Source: Prosthecobacter sp.
GTDB lineage: Bacteria; Verrucomicrobiota; Verrucomicrobiia; Verrucomicrobiales; Verrucomicrobiaceae
Direction: 5' to 3'
DNA: 36,976 nucleotides
NCBI RefSeq assembly: GCF_029946185.1
Contig: NZ_JAQSEA010000153.1
Location: 1-36,976 of the forward strand
The position numbers and the translations under genes are program-made. Below, one piece after another: positions 8,591 through 15,929 of this stretch (positions are counted from its first letter, which is position 1; each line of letters begins with the position of its first letter). Under the pieces are notes generated by a model. It saw only the letters and a program-made list of their open reading frames with translations. It did not search any database and was not told where the DNA came from.

Positions 8591-8619
8591 TGCCTAGCCC
8601 GAAAGAGGGGGCGGCTCAA
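8591..8619 (-). promoter_or_regulatory. Candidate promoter of purM
   Basis: On the minus strand TTGAGC and TAGGCA are separated by exactly 17 bases, and the TAGGCA ends 18 bases before the purM ATG. This predicts a very short untranslated leader. TTGAGC is close to a sigma-70 -35 element; TAGGCA is a poor but recognisable -10, and the same CTAGGCA string recurs in other gene-start regions of the window. Confidence 0.45.
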
Positions 8620-8705
8620 ACGGAAACTCATCGGCCCGGCCTCCTAGGCACCTAAATCGACCGGCTACCTCGGTGCTTTTCTGTGGGCAGGATTGACCGT
8701 CCGTT

Positions 8706-8722
8706 GGGAGGAAATACCTCCC
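8706..8722 (+). promoter_or_regulatory. Inverted repeat in the leader of ceramidase-like copy 1
   Basis: GGGAGG and CCTCCC form a perfect 6-base stem around AAATA. It lies 28 bases before the ATG at 8751, in the 178-base divergent gap between purM and the ceramidase-like gene. The GGGAGG half could act as a distant ribosome-binding sequence that the other half masks, or the repeat could be an operator. A TTGACC sequence at 8693-8698 just upstream might be a -35 element, but no convincing -10 follows. Confidence 0.3.
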
Positions 8723-8725
8723 TAA

Positions 8726-8750
8726 GACCGTTTGAATGACTCCAACGGTC
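8726..8750 (+). promoter_or_regulatory. Second inverted repeat, ending at the ceramidase-like start codon
   Basis: GACCGTT (8726-8732) and AACGGTC (8744-8750) are perfect 7-base inverted repeats with an 11-base spacer, and the second arm touches the ATG at 8751. A further GACCGT occurs at 8695-8700. The layout suits either a dimeric repressor site or an RNA hairpin next to the start codon. Confidence 0.35.
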
Positions 8751-10205
8751 ATGAAACACTTCCTCCTTTGCCTCCTCATTTCACTGTCAGCCCGTGCGTC
8801 TGAACTGCGAATCGGCTCCGCCACCGCCGATATCACCCCGGACCAACCGGTGGCACTCGCCGGTCAGTTCGGCACGCGCATCTCGCAGAAGCCAGAAACA
8901 GCGATCATTGCCGCAGTGGTAGCGATGGAATCGACGGATGGGGGCAAAGTTGTCGATCAAGCGGTGCTCATATCATGCGATCTCGTGGCGATTCACCATT
9001 CGGTGCTCGATCAGTTCCGCAGGCACCTGCAACCGCTCATTCCCGACCTTGATGTGCGCAAGATCATCGTGTCCGCCACGCACACACATACTGCGCCGGT
9101 CACGTCGGAAATCGCCGAGGAGACCCTGATCACCTATCCGATTCCCAAGGAAGGCGTCATGCAACCGGCAGAATACACGGCATTTTTCATCGAGCGTCTC
9201 TCGCAAGCCTGCGTCAAGGCCTGGAAGAACCGGAAGCCCGGCAGTGTGAGTTGGACGCTCGGATTTGCGCAGATCGGTGAGAATCGCCGCTCCGTTTTCG
9301 CAGACGGGCATGCGCAGATGTATGCCAATACCAACAACGCGCGCTTTCGCCATCTTGAAGCGGGCTACGACTCAGGTGTGGAGACGCTGTTCTTCTGGAA
9401 TGCGGAAAAGCAGCTCCAGGCCATCGCAGTCAACGTCGCCTGTCCCTCACAGGAGGTGGAAAGCCGCAGCGCGCTGAATGCGGACTTCTGGCACGATGCG
9501 CGAGAGCAGTTGAAGGCCAAACTGAATGCGCCGGAGCTCACCGTGCTTGGCTGGTGCAGTGCGGCAGGCGATCAATCGCCGCATCCGCAGTATCGCAAAG
9601 ATGCTGAGGCAAGAATGATCGCGCTGCGCGGTCTCACGCGGCAGCAGGAACTCGGCCGCCGCATCAGCAATGCCGTATTGGACACGCTTGACGCCGCAAA
9701 GGCCGACATCCGTAGCGCGGCACCGCTCGCGCACATCGTCGAAGACCTCGCGCTGCCACCGCGCAAGATTTTAGAGCGAGAGTATGAGGACGCGAAAAAG
9801 AACATCGCGCAATACAGCGTGATTGAGAAACCGGACAACCGCGTCATCACGATGCTGGGACTCGAACGCGGCATCGTGAAGCGTTTTGAAGAGGCGGACA
9901 AACTTCCGCCCTACAGCATGGAGCTGCATGTGCTGCGCATCGGCGATGTCGCCGTCACGACGAACACCTTTGAGCTCTATCTCGACTGGGGCATCCAGAT
10001 GAAAGCGCGCAGTCCTGCGCAGCAGACCTTCGTGCTCCAGCTGACCAACGGCTGCGGCATGTATCTGCCCACCGCCCTCGCCATCGAAGGCGGGAGCTAC
10101 AGCGGACTGCCGCACGTCAACAAAGTCGGCCCCGAAGGCGGCCAGATCCTCGTCGATCGGACCGTGCGCGCAATGCAGACACTGTTTCCAGCGCCGGTGA
10201 AGTGA
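8751..10205 (+). CDS. Neutral/alkaline ceramidase-like exported protein, copy 1
   Basis: The 484-residue protein has a Sec signal (MKHFLLCLLISLSARAS), then a domain like the N-terminal domain of neutral/alkaline non-lysosomal ceramidase (PF04734). Visible marks are IGSATADITP, SCDLVAIH, the zinc-type motif HTHTAP (111-116), and GDQSPH (273-278), which corresponds to the catalytic-Ser GDVSPN motif of true ceramidases. Where that family has its second metal His, this copy reads ACPSQE (230-235). TNTFELY and GMYLPT near the C-terminus align with the late Glu and Tyr ligands. It may cleave an amide or lactone-like bond in an envelope lipid or glycan; ceramide itself is unproven. An in-frame ATG at 8736 is an alternative start but would place five polar residues before the signal. 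A DUF1501 gene follows after 67 bases. Confidence 0.82.
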   Translation: MKHFLLCLLISLSARASELRIGSATADITPDQPVALAGQFGTRISQKPETAIIAAVVAMESTDGGKVVDQAVLISCDLVAIHHSVLDQFRRHLQPLIPDLDVRKIIVSATHTHTAPVTSEIAEETLITYPIPKEGVMQPAEYTAFFIERLSQACVKAWKNRKPGSVSWTLGFAQIGENRRSVFADGHAQMYANTNNARFRHLEAGYDSGVETLFFWNAEKQLQAIAVNVACPSQEVESRSALNADFWHDAREQLKAKLNAPELTVLGWCSAAGDQSPHPQYRKDAEARMIALRGLTRQQELGRRISNAVLDTLDAAKADIRSAAPLAHIVEDLALPPRKILEREYEDAKKNIAQYSVIEKPDNRVITMLGLERGIVKRFEEADKLPPYSMELHVLRIGDVAVTTNTFELYLDWGIQMKARSPAQQTFVLQLTNGCGMYLPTALAIEGGSYSGLPHVNKVGPEGGQILVDRTVRAMQTLFPAPVK

Positions 10206-10210
10206 TTTGC

Positions 10211-10242
10211 CCGGCCAAAGCAAGGCCGGTCGTCTCGCGACG
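10211..10242 (+). other. Two adjacent hairpins between ceramidase-like copy 1 and DUF1501
   Basis: CCGGCC/GGCCGG with a 7-base loop (10211-10229) is followed at once by CGTC/GACG with a TCGC loop (10231-10242). They fill half of the 67-base gap. GC-rich stems suggest a terminator or attenuator reducing read-through into the DUF1501 gene, but no T-run follows. Confidence 0.3.
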
Positions 10243-10272
10243 TAGGTTCTTCTGCCCTCAGCCCTCCCACGC

Positions 10273-11649
10273 ATGAAAACCACGGCCAGTCCCCCACCGA
10301 GCATTCCGCAGGCTTTCAGCCCTGTGGGCGGCGATTTGCTGCGAATCGGCACTACGCGCCGCGGGTTTTTGCAGACCGGGCTTGCGGGACTGGCAGGCAT
10401 TTCAGTCCCCTCCCTCTTCCAACAGCAAGCCTTCGCAACAGCGGCGGGACAGGCCACGCGAAAGACGAATGTCGTCCTTTTTTGGCTCTCGGGCGGCCCG
10501 AGCCACATCGACATGTGGGACCCCAAACCCGATGCACCGAGCGAAATTCGCGGCCCCTTCGGCCACATCCCGACTAAAGTTCCGGGCATCCACGTGTGTG
10601 AGCATCTGCCACTGACTGCGAAAATCATGGACCGGCTCACGCTGATTCGCTCGGTCGATTGCAGCGCCAGCGATCACACCCCCATCACCATGCAGGCCTG
10701 CAATCCGCTCGCGCGACGCACGAACGATGGCCGTGACGGTGGCGGCTATCCATCCATGGGTTCCATCGCTGCAAAGTTTCGGGGTGCCAATGCCCCAGGC
10801 ATTCCGGGTTATGTGGCACTCGCTGATTCGCTGCCCGCCGATATTTGGGGCGCGGGCCACATGGGCAATGCCTTCAATCCGGTCAGCGGCAAAGATTTGT
10901 CAGGCCGCCTCAAACTCGTCGAAGGTCTCAACATCGAGCGACTCGGCACCCGCCGCGCGCTGGCCGAGCAAATGGACCAGTGGAAGCGTGGCATCGGCAC
11001 CAATGAATCCATCGCAGCAGCGGATCACTTCACCCAGCAGGCCTATGAGGTGCTCATGACCGGCAGCGCACAGCACGCGCTCAATTTGGATGAGGAATCA
11101 TCCGCGATGCGGGACAAATACGGTCGCGACAGCATCGGCGAAAAAGCCCTGCTCGCGCGCAGGCTCATTGAGGCCGGATCCACCTTTGTGACTGTCAGCG
11201 GTGCCTGGGGTTACTTTGATCATCATGGTGATGAAGTGAAGTGGGGCGGCATCAAGAAAGGCCTTACCCCGCTGCTGCCCAGCGTGGACCGCACACTGCA
11301 TGCCATCGTCACGGATCTCGAAGACCGAGGGCTGCTTGACAGCACGTTGATTTTGATGATGGGCGAATTTGGGCGCAGTCCTGTGATCAACAAGAATGCT
11401 GGCCGCGATCACTGGCCGCGGGTGATGTCCATGGTCATGGCCGGCGGCGGTCTGCGCCACGGTCAGGTCATCGGCAGCACCGACAAACATGGCGGAGAGA
11501 TCGAGAGCCGCCGCGTCGCGCCGGGTGATCTGGCCGCCACGGTGTTTCATCATCTCGGCATCGAACAGAACACCAACTGGATCGACCCTCAGGGCCGACC
11601 TCGTCCCATCGTGCACGAAGGCGGCAAGGTGATGGCAGAGCTGCTGTAG
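10273..11649 (+). CDS. Tat-exported DUF1501 protein, GRDHWP type
   Basis: A 458-residue DUF1501 protein (alkaline-phosphatase/sulfatase-like fold). A twin-arginine signal TTRRGFLQTGLAGLAG lies at about residues 27-42 after a polar N-tail. It is followed by WLSGGPSHIDMWDPKP, VCEHLP, LIRSVDC, a FDHHGD region, GEFGRSPVINKNAGRDHWP and MAGGGLRHGQVIG. These Asp/His-rich blocks resemble metal ligands of the superfamily; the reaction is not known. It is close in layout to the DUF1501 gene at 32536, and unlike the three GRDHH/GRDHN-type copies it is not next to a PSD1 gene. It is probably co-transcribed with ceramidase-like copy 1. The 3' end stops 10 bases from the convergent 3D-domain gene, leaving no room for a terminator. 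Confidence 0.9.
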   Translation: MKTTASPPPSIPQAFSPVGGDLLRIGTTRRGFLQTGLAGLAGISVPSLFQQQAFATAAGQATRKTNVVLFWLSGGPSHIDMWDPKPDAPSEIRGPFGHIPTKVPGIHVCEHLPLTAKIMDRLTLIRSVDCSASDHTPITMQACNPLARRTNDGRDGGGYPSMGSIAAKFRGANAPGIPGYVALADSLPADIWGAGHMGNAFNPVSGKDLSGRLKLVEGLNIERLGTRRALAEQMDQWKRGIGTNESIAAADHFTQQAYEVLMTGSAQHALNLDEESSAMRDKYGRDSIGEKALLARRLIEAGSTFVTVSGAWGYFDHHGDEVKWGGIKKGLTPLLPSVDRTLHAIVTDLEDRGLLDSTLILMMGEFGRSPVINKNAGRDHWPRVMSMVMAGGGLRHGQVIGSTDKHGGEIESRRVAPGDLAATVFHHLGIEQNTNWIDPQGRPRPIVHEGGKVMAELL

Positions 11650-11659
11650 CCCTACCGTA

Positions 11660-12178
11660 TCAGGAGTCTGGAGGACGGCGGGTCTCGATCGCGCTGACCA
11701 TCTCACGAATGTGGGGTTTGATCCCTTCGCGCGGTTTCATGATCGCGAGACTCTTGTCAAAGGAACCCCATTTGAGCACCTTGATATTGACCTGGCGGGC
11801 GCCCCACTGATCCATGGATGCCTTGGATGGGCGATAAAGATCGATGGTCTGGGTGCCGACGAGCGCGGAGCCGTAGTCGTCCACCTGATAAACATAGGGC
11901 TCGCCTTCGATTTTGAATTCTGTGCCTACCGGGTAAACAGACCAGTCGGTGGCAGCGCTGCGCACCGCGCCAAATTTGAGGGTATTTCCCACGGCGCTCT
12001 TGGCCCCATAAACGATGTGATCGCTCTCACTTTGAGTGTACGCGGTAGTCTTGACATTGCTGAGGGTGCTGCCGGAATGCACGCTCACCAGCTTGCTGGG
12101 AGCGACTTTGGAGACACTTTGACAGGAAGAACATCCCACACAAAGCGAGGCCAGCAGGAATAAACGGAGGTTAGTCAT
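11660..12178 (-). CDS. 3D-domain envelope protein, possible lipoprotein
   Basis: A 172-residue protein with a hydrophobic N-terminus (MTNLRLFLLASLCVGCSSC) whose Cys residues could accept lipid, although the lipobox is imperfect. The body is a 3D (Asp-Asp-Asp) domain as in MltA-type murein hydrolases and Rpf-like proteins: TAYTQSESDH near 45, AATDWSVYPVGTEF near 75-88, VDDYGSALVG at 99-108, and IDLY plus MDQWGARQVNIKVL near 112-135. It likely acts on or binds peptidoglycan. The frame extends to an ATG at 12244, but that would bury the signal and run through a strong hairpin, so 12178 is chosen. Its divergent neighbour is the amidohydrolase gene; its 3' end converges on DUF1501. Confidence 0.82.
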   Translation of the reverse strand: MTNLRLFLLASLCVGCSSCQSVSKVAPSKLVSVHSGSTLSNVKTTAYTQSESDHIVYGAKSAVGNTLKFGAVRSAATDWSVYPVGTEFKIEGEPYVYQVDDYGSALVGTQTIDLYRPSKASMDQWGARQVNIKVLKWGSFDKSLAIMKPREGIKPHIREMVSAIETRRPPDS

Positions 12179-12186
12179 TTGGGGGT

Positions 12187-12210
12187 CGGGCGTGAAATTT
12201 TGCACGCCCG
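12187..12210 (-). promoter_or_regulatory. Strong hairpin directly before the 3D-protein start
   Basis: CGGGCGTG and CACGCCCG form a perfect 8-base GC-rich stem with an 8-base A/T-rich loop, eight bases from the ATG at 12178. No Shine-Dalgarno site is present. In the mRNA it would fold next to the start codon; as DNA it could be an operator. There is no T-run, so it is not a standard terminator. Confidence 0.45.
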
Positions 12211-12313
12211 GGGGTGTAATCTGAGACAAGCAGGCGAAAGCCATGTTCGATCTTTTTGAATCGCCGTGAGTGTGGCAATAACCACCCGCAGTCCCGCCTT
12301 TAGACCGTCAATG

Positions 12314-12341
12314 TTCACCCTAGACATCACAATAATACAAC
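12314..12341 (+). promoter_or_regulatory. Weak candidate promoter of the amidohydrolase gene
   Basis: TTCACC and TACAAC are spaced by 16 bases in the 214-base divergent gap (12179-12392). The match to sigma-70 consensus is partial. Apart from this and the hairpin at 12187-12210 I see nothing in the gap. Confidence 0.25.
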
Positions 12342-12392
12342 GTGAGCGTCCCACCTGACGAAGAAATCAACCCCGCATGCCGTTTCACGTTC

Positions 12393-13838
12393 ATGAGATC
12401 GTATTTGCTCCTCCTGTTGTTTTTTCATGTCAGCCACTGTTTCGCGGAAGAATTCGATCTCGTGCTTAATAACGGCCGTTTGATGGACCCGGCGACAAAT
12501 CTGGACGCGGTTCGTCATATTGGCATTCGTGAGGGCAAAATCGTCGCGATCTCCGCAACGCCGCTTGTCGGTAAAGAAACGCTGGATGTGAAGGGACATG
12601 TCGTCGCGCCCGGCTTCATCGACATCCATGCGCATGGGCAGACCACGATTGACATGCAGATCAAAGCTTGTGATGGCGTCACCACTGCGCTCGACCTCGA
12701 AGCGGGCGTGTATCCGGTGACCGCTTGGTACCGTTCGATGGAAGGCACGGCACCGCTGAACTATGGAGCCACGATCGGCCACATCGCCGCACGCTTTGCC
12801 GCATTTCATCCCGGACTGGAGATCGGGCACTGGGCGATCAACCGTGCAAAGGTCGCGGGACTCGGCGCGAAGCCTGATGGAGCAAACAAGGTGGCGACGG
12901 ACAAAGAATTGAAGCTCATGGGCGACGCGATACACCGTGGACTCGATGAAGGCGCGCTGGGCATTGGCTTTGGCATCAACTACACGCCTGCCGCCGCACC
13001 GGGCGAGATCGAGGCCATGTTTCGCATCGCCGCTGAGCGCAAGGTGCCTGCGTTTGTGCATACGCGCGCCTTTGGCATCGCCGCAATCCAGGAAGCGATC
13101 ACCGCCGCAAAAACGACCGGCGCGGCGTTGCACATCGTGCATGTCGGCAGCAGCGCCATCGGCGACATGAGTGAAGTTTTAAAACTCATCGATGCCAGCA
13201 AGGCCGCAGGCATGGACATCAGTACCGAAGTGTACCCCTACACCGCCGCATCCACTGTGCTGGAGTCCGCGATGTTCAATCCCGGCTGGCAGGCCAATCT
13301 CAAGATCGACTACGGCGATCTCGCCTGGGCCACGACAGGTGAACGGCTCACGCAGGACAGTTTCGAGCGCTACCGCAAGCAAGGCGGCTGGGTGATCATC
13401 TACATGATGAAGGATGAAAATGTCGAGATGGCCATCGCACATCCTGGTGTGATGATCGCGAGCGACGGGGTTCCCTTCATTGATGGCACAGGCCATCCAC
13501 GCGGCGCTGGAACCTTCGCTCGCGTGCTGGGCCATTACTCACGCGAAAAAAAGCTGCTGCCGCTGATGGAGGCACTCGCCAAGATGACGATCCTGCCGGC
13601 CCGGCGTCTTGAAGGATACGTTCCGATGATGAAAGGCAAAGGCCGCATCGCCCTGGGTGCCGACGCGGACATCACCGTCTTCGATCCGGCGACCGTTATC
13701 GACCGCGCAACCTTTGAGTCGCCAACGGCACCTTCCGCTGGTATTCCACATGTCATCGTGAACGGCATTCCCGTCGTGCGTGATGGCAAACTCATGAAAG
13801 AAGCCCGTCCTGGACGCGCTGTAAGAATCACCCCATGA
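12393..13838 (+). CDS. Exported amidohydrolase, D-aminoacylase/dihydroorotase-like
   Basis: A 481-residue metal-dependent hydrolase of the amidohydrolase superfamily, exported by a Sec signal ([18 protein letters not shown]). The mature part begins with the typical [16 protein letters not shown] and IREGKIVAI strands. The metal motif HAH is at 79-81 in [12 protein letters not shown], further candidate ligands are in FVHTRAFG and HIVHVGSS, and the catalytic Asp is in IASDGVPF. It ends in [11 protein letters not shown]. The layout resembles N-acyl-D-amino-acid deacylases. Their bridging Cys is not obvious here: the equivalent strand reads TALDLEAG, so a Glu may take that role. A GTG at 12342 is an alternative start but would add a polar tail before the signal. 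Its stop overlaps the DUF1080 start (ATGA). Confidence 0.85.
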   Translation: MRSYLLLLLFFHVSHCFAEEFDLVLNNGRLMDPATNLDAVRHIGIREGKIVAISATPLVGKETLDVKGHVVAPGFIDIHAHGQTTIDMQIKACDGVTTALDLEAGVYPVTAWYRSMEGTAPLNYGATIGHIAARFAAFHPGLEIGHWAINRAKVAGLGAKPDGANKVATDKELKLMGDAIHRGLDEGALGIGFGINYTPAAAPGEIEAMFRIAAERKVPAFVHTRAFGIAAIQEAITAAKTTGAALHIVHVGSSAIGDMSEVLKLIDASKAAGMDISTEVYPYTAASTVLESAMFNPGWQANLKIDYGDLAWATTGERLTQDSFERYRKQGGWVIIYMMKDENVEMAIAHPGVMIASDGVPFIDGTGHPRGAGTFARVLGHYSREKKLLPLMEALAKMTILPARRLEGYVPMMKGKGRIALGADADITVFDPATVIDRATFESPTAPSAGIPHVIVNGIPVVRDGKLMKEARPGRAVRITP

Positions 13839-14542
13839 AACACATTCTTCTAAGCTTAATCTTTGGCACTGCCCTGCTCGCTGACGACGCACCGCAATGG
13901 CGCGATCTCTTCAACGGCAAGGATCTCACCGGCTGGGTGGATGTGAACACAAGCCCCGACACCTGGAGCGTCAAAGACGGCCTGCTCGTCTGCAAAGGTC
14001 TGCCCATCGGCGTGATGCGCAGTGAGAAGCAGTATGAGAACTTCATCCTGCACATCGAGTGGATGCACATGGAAGCGGGCGGAAACTCCGGCGTGTTTGC
14101 ATGGAGCGAAGGCAGCGTTGCGCCGGGCAAAAATCTGCCCAAAGGCATGGAGGTCCAGATGCTGGAGCTTGAATGGCCGAACCTTCATCTCGACAAAGAT
14201 GGCAAACCGAATCATCCCGGTTACGTCTCGGGTGAACTGTTTGGGGCGAACGGCCTCGAAGGCATCCCTGACAATCCGCGTGGCAAACGCAGCATGTCCT
14301 CGGAAATGCGCTGCAAGGGCAAGGGCGAATGGAACACCTACGATGTGGTCTGCGTCGACGGCACCGTGAAGCTCTCGATCAACGGCAAGTTCGTCAACGG
14401 CATCAGCCAGTCCACTGTGCGCAAAGGCTACCTCTGTCTTGAATCCGAAGGTGCTGAGGTTCGCTTCCGCAACATCCGCATTCTGGAATTGCCCGGCGGC
14501 AGAGTGACGCCGGAGCAGACGGCTCCTGTCGTGAGCAAATAG
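13835..14542 (+). CDS. Exported DUF1080 protein (3-keto-disaccharide hydrolase domain)
   Basis: A 235-residue protein with a short Sec signal ([16 protein letters not shown]) and one DUF1080 domain, a concanavalin-like beta sandwich: [52 protein letters not shown] and a closing VRFRNIRIL. In characterised members the domain hydrolyses 3-keto-glycosides or binds glycans, so a sugar substrate is likely. Translation is coupled to the amidohydrolase gene by a four-base ATGA overlap, so the two probably act in one pathway in the periplasm. The stop is directly followed, with no spacer, by the stop of the convergent ceramidase-like copy 2. Confidence 0.88.
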   Translation: MKHILLSLIFGTALLADDAPQWRDLFNGKDLTGWVDVNTSPDTWSVKDGLLVCKGLPIGVMRSEKQYENFILHIEWMHMEAGGNSGVFAWSEGSVAPGKNLPKGMEVQMLELEWPNLHLDKDGKPNHPGYVSGELFGANGLEGIPDNPRGKRSMSSEMRCKGKGEWNTYDVVCVDGTVKLSINGKFVNGISQSTVRKGYLCLESEGAEVRFRNIRILELPGGRVTPEQTAPVVSK

Positions 14543-15883
14543 TTACTTCGCCTGCTTCACCAACTCCTCGACCTTAGCGGTGATCAATTCCTCCACCGCC
14601 TCGGTGTAAGGCGCGCGGTGGCCGTACTCAAACATCCCCGTGGCACCTTCATAGCTGCCCTCCTTGCGCACACGAAGACTCGGCACATAGCTGGTGAGAT
14701 CGTTGTTGTAGCCGCAAACCCAAGTGGTGTTCCAGCCGTAGGTTGCTTTGAACTTGAGCGAGTAATCCACCACCGTTTCTCCGGTCAACGCGATGAAAGT
14801 GAAATCAGCGCCAATGCGCCAGACCTGAATGGGATACTTCACGCGATCCGGTGGAGAACCGAGTGTTGCGTATTGGTGGATGAAGTGCTCGAACTCGCGT
14901 TTCGGCATGCCCGTGAGGTTGGGAAGTCGTTGCTTGAGTTCTTCGAGCGGAATCCCGGGCTGGAGCATCAGCTCTGTCTCACCCATCGCCGCGTGAATGG
15001 GTCCATTGAGTGGAGGCATCTGAGTGCTGATCGTCTGGCGCACGGCTTCCGCTAAAATCTTGCCGTACATGCTCGCGAGTTCCGTCGCCTCGACATCCTT
15101 GCCCCGAATGCGCGGCAGCGGATTGGCATCGCCACCGCAGTTCTGCACAAACATCGCGACCGAGCCTGGAAAAGTCTTCTCCAGTTCAAGCTGCGCAAAG
15201 CCTGCGTAGTCACCATTGATGCTCAAGCCGCCAAGCGCCGTCGTATGACAGGAGTAGCCAAACACAATGCCCTTGATCCCCTTCCCGGTCTTCACAGCAA
15301 TCACCGGCACATCCTGATCCACCTGCCCGCCAAATGCGCGGCTCTCCGGGCCGCGTGAGCGTCGTCTGTTCACAGCCACACCCGCGAGACCTTGATCAAA
15401 CGCTAGTTCCGCAGGCTCGAGATTTGCGATGGCCGCACCGATCACCTCCTCATACTTGGAGTAAACCATCGCCGTGTAGCGATCCTTCACCGCCGCTTCT
15501 TCCGGCGTGAATTCATAGTACAACCAGAGCACATCCGCCGTGACCGGGCAGGAGTGATTGTGCGAGGCATTCAAGATCAGCCGCTCTCTCGGGATGCCAT
15601 GATTTTCCAGCGCGGCCTTCGCGATGATGGCGACCATCTTGTCGCTCAGCCCCACCAAATCCGCTGTCACCAGCACCGAAGTCGCGCCCGAGTCATCCTT
15701 GAGCGCCAGCGCCTTCAACCAGATCGCATGCTCCACCCGCTGCGACATGCGCGTCTTCCCACCGTAGCCCGCGAGGGGCACTGATTCGGTGGGGGTAATG
15801 TCTGCTTTGGCCACACCTGCCTGCCATGCGGCGGATGCAAAAGTGGCATGGAGCATCAGCAGGAAAATGAAAGCGTGCTTCAT
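14543..15883 (-). CDS. Neutral/alkaline ceramidase-like exported protein, copy 2
   Basis: A 446-residue Sec-exported protein (MKHAFIFLLMLHATFASA) with the neutral ceramidase N-terminal domain. It reads AGVAKADITPTESVPLAGYG, HNHSCP (108-113) at the first metal His, and SCHTT (211-215) at the second His. GGDANP (250-255) falls where true ceramidases have GDVSPN, so the catalytic Ser is replaced by Ala. TGETVVDY and LTSYVPS carry the later Glu and Tyr. The metal site looks intact, but the Ser-based ceramidase mechanism is not supported, so this may be a different hydrolase. It is the last gene of the long minus-strand cluster, 46 bases after copy 3. Its end abuts the DUF1080 stop with no gap. 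Confidence 0.83.
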   Translation of the reverse strand: MKHAFIFLLMLHATFASAAWQAGVAKADITPTESVPLAGYGGKTRMSQRVEHAIWLKALALKDDSGATSVLVTADLVGLSDKMVAIIAKAALENHGIPRERLILNASHNHSCPVTADVLWLYYEFTPEEAAVKDRYTAMVYSKYEEVIGAAIANLEPAELAFDQGLAGVAVNRRRSRGPESRAFGGQVDQDVPVIAVKTGKGIKGIVFGYSCHTTALGGLSINGDYAGFAQLELEKTFPGSVAMFVQNCGGDANPLPRIRGKDVEATELASMYGKILAEAVRQTISTQMPPLNGPIHAAMGETELMLQPGIPLEELKQRLPNLTGMPKREFEHFIHQYATLGSPPDRVKYPIQVWRIGADFTFIALTGETVVDYSLKFKATYGWNTTWVCGYNNDLTSYVPSLRVRKEGSYEGATGMFEYGHRAPYTEAVEELITAKVEELVKQAK

Positions 15884-15929
15884 GGGGTCATTGTTTTGAA
15901 GACTTCAGCCAGCCCTGCACAAAGCGGGA

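Noticed and set aside
6719-8647. A 642-codon open frame on the plus strand opposite the SGNH hydrolase and purM genes
   Set aside because: It lies antisense to two well-supported genes, shows no domain, and GC-rich codon bias makes long antisense frames common. It also crosses the intergenic gap between the two genes.
10211-10242. A certain intrinsic terminator after ceramidase-like copy 1
   Set aside because: The stems are good but no T-run follows on the plus strand, so it is kept only as a hairpin feature.
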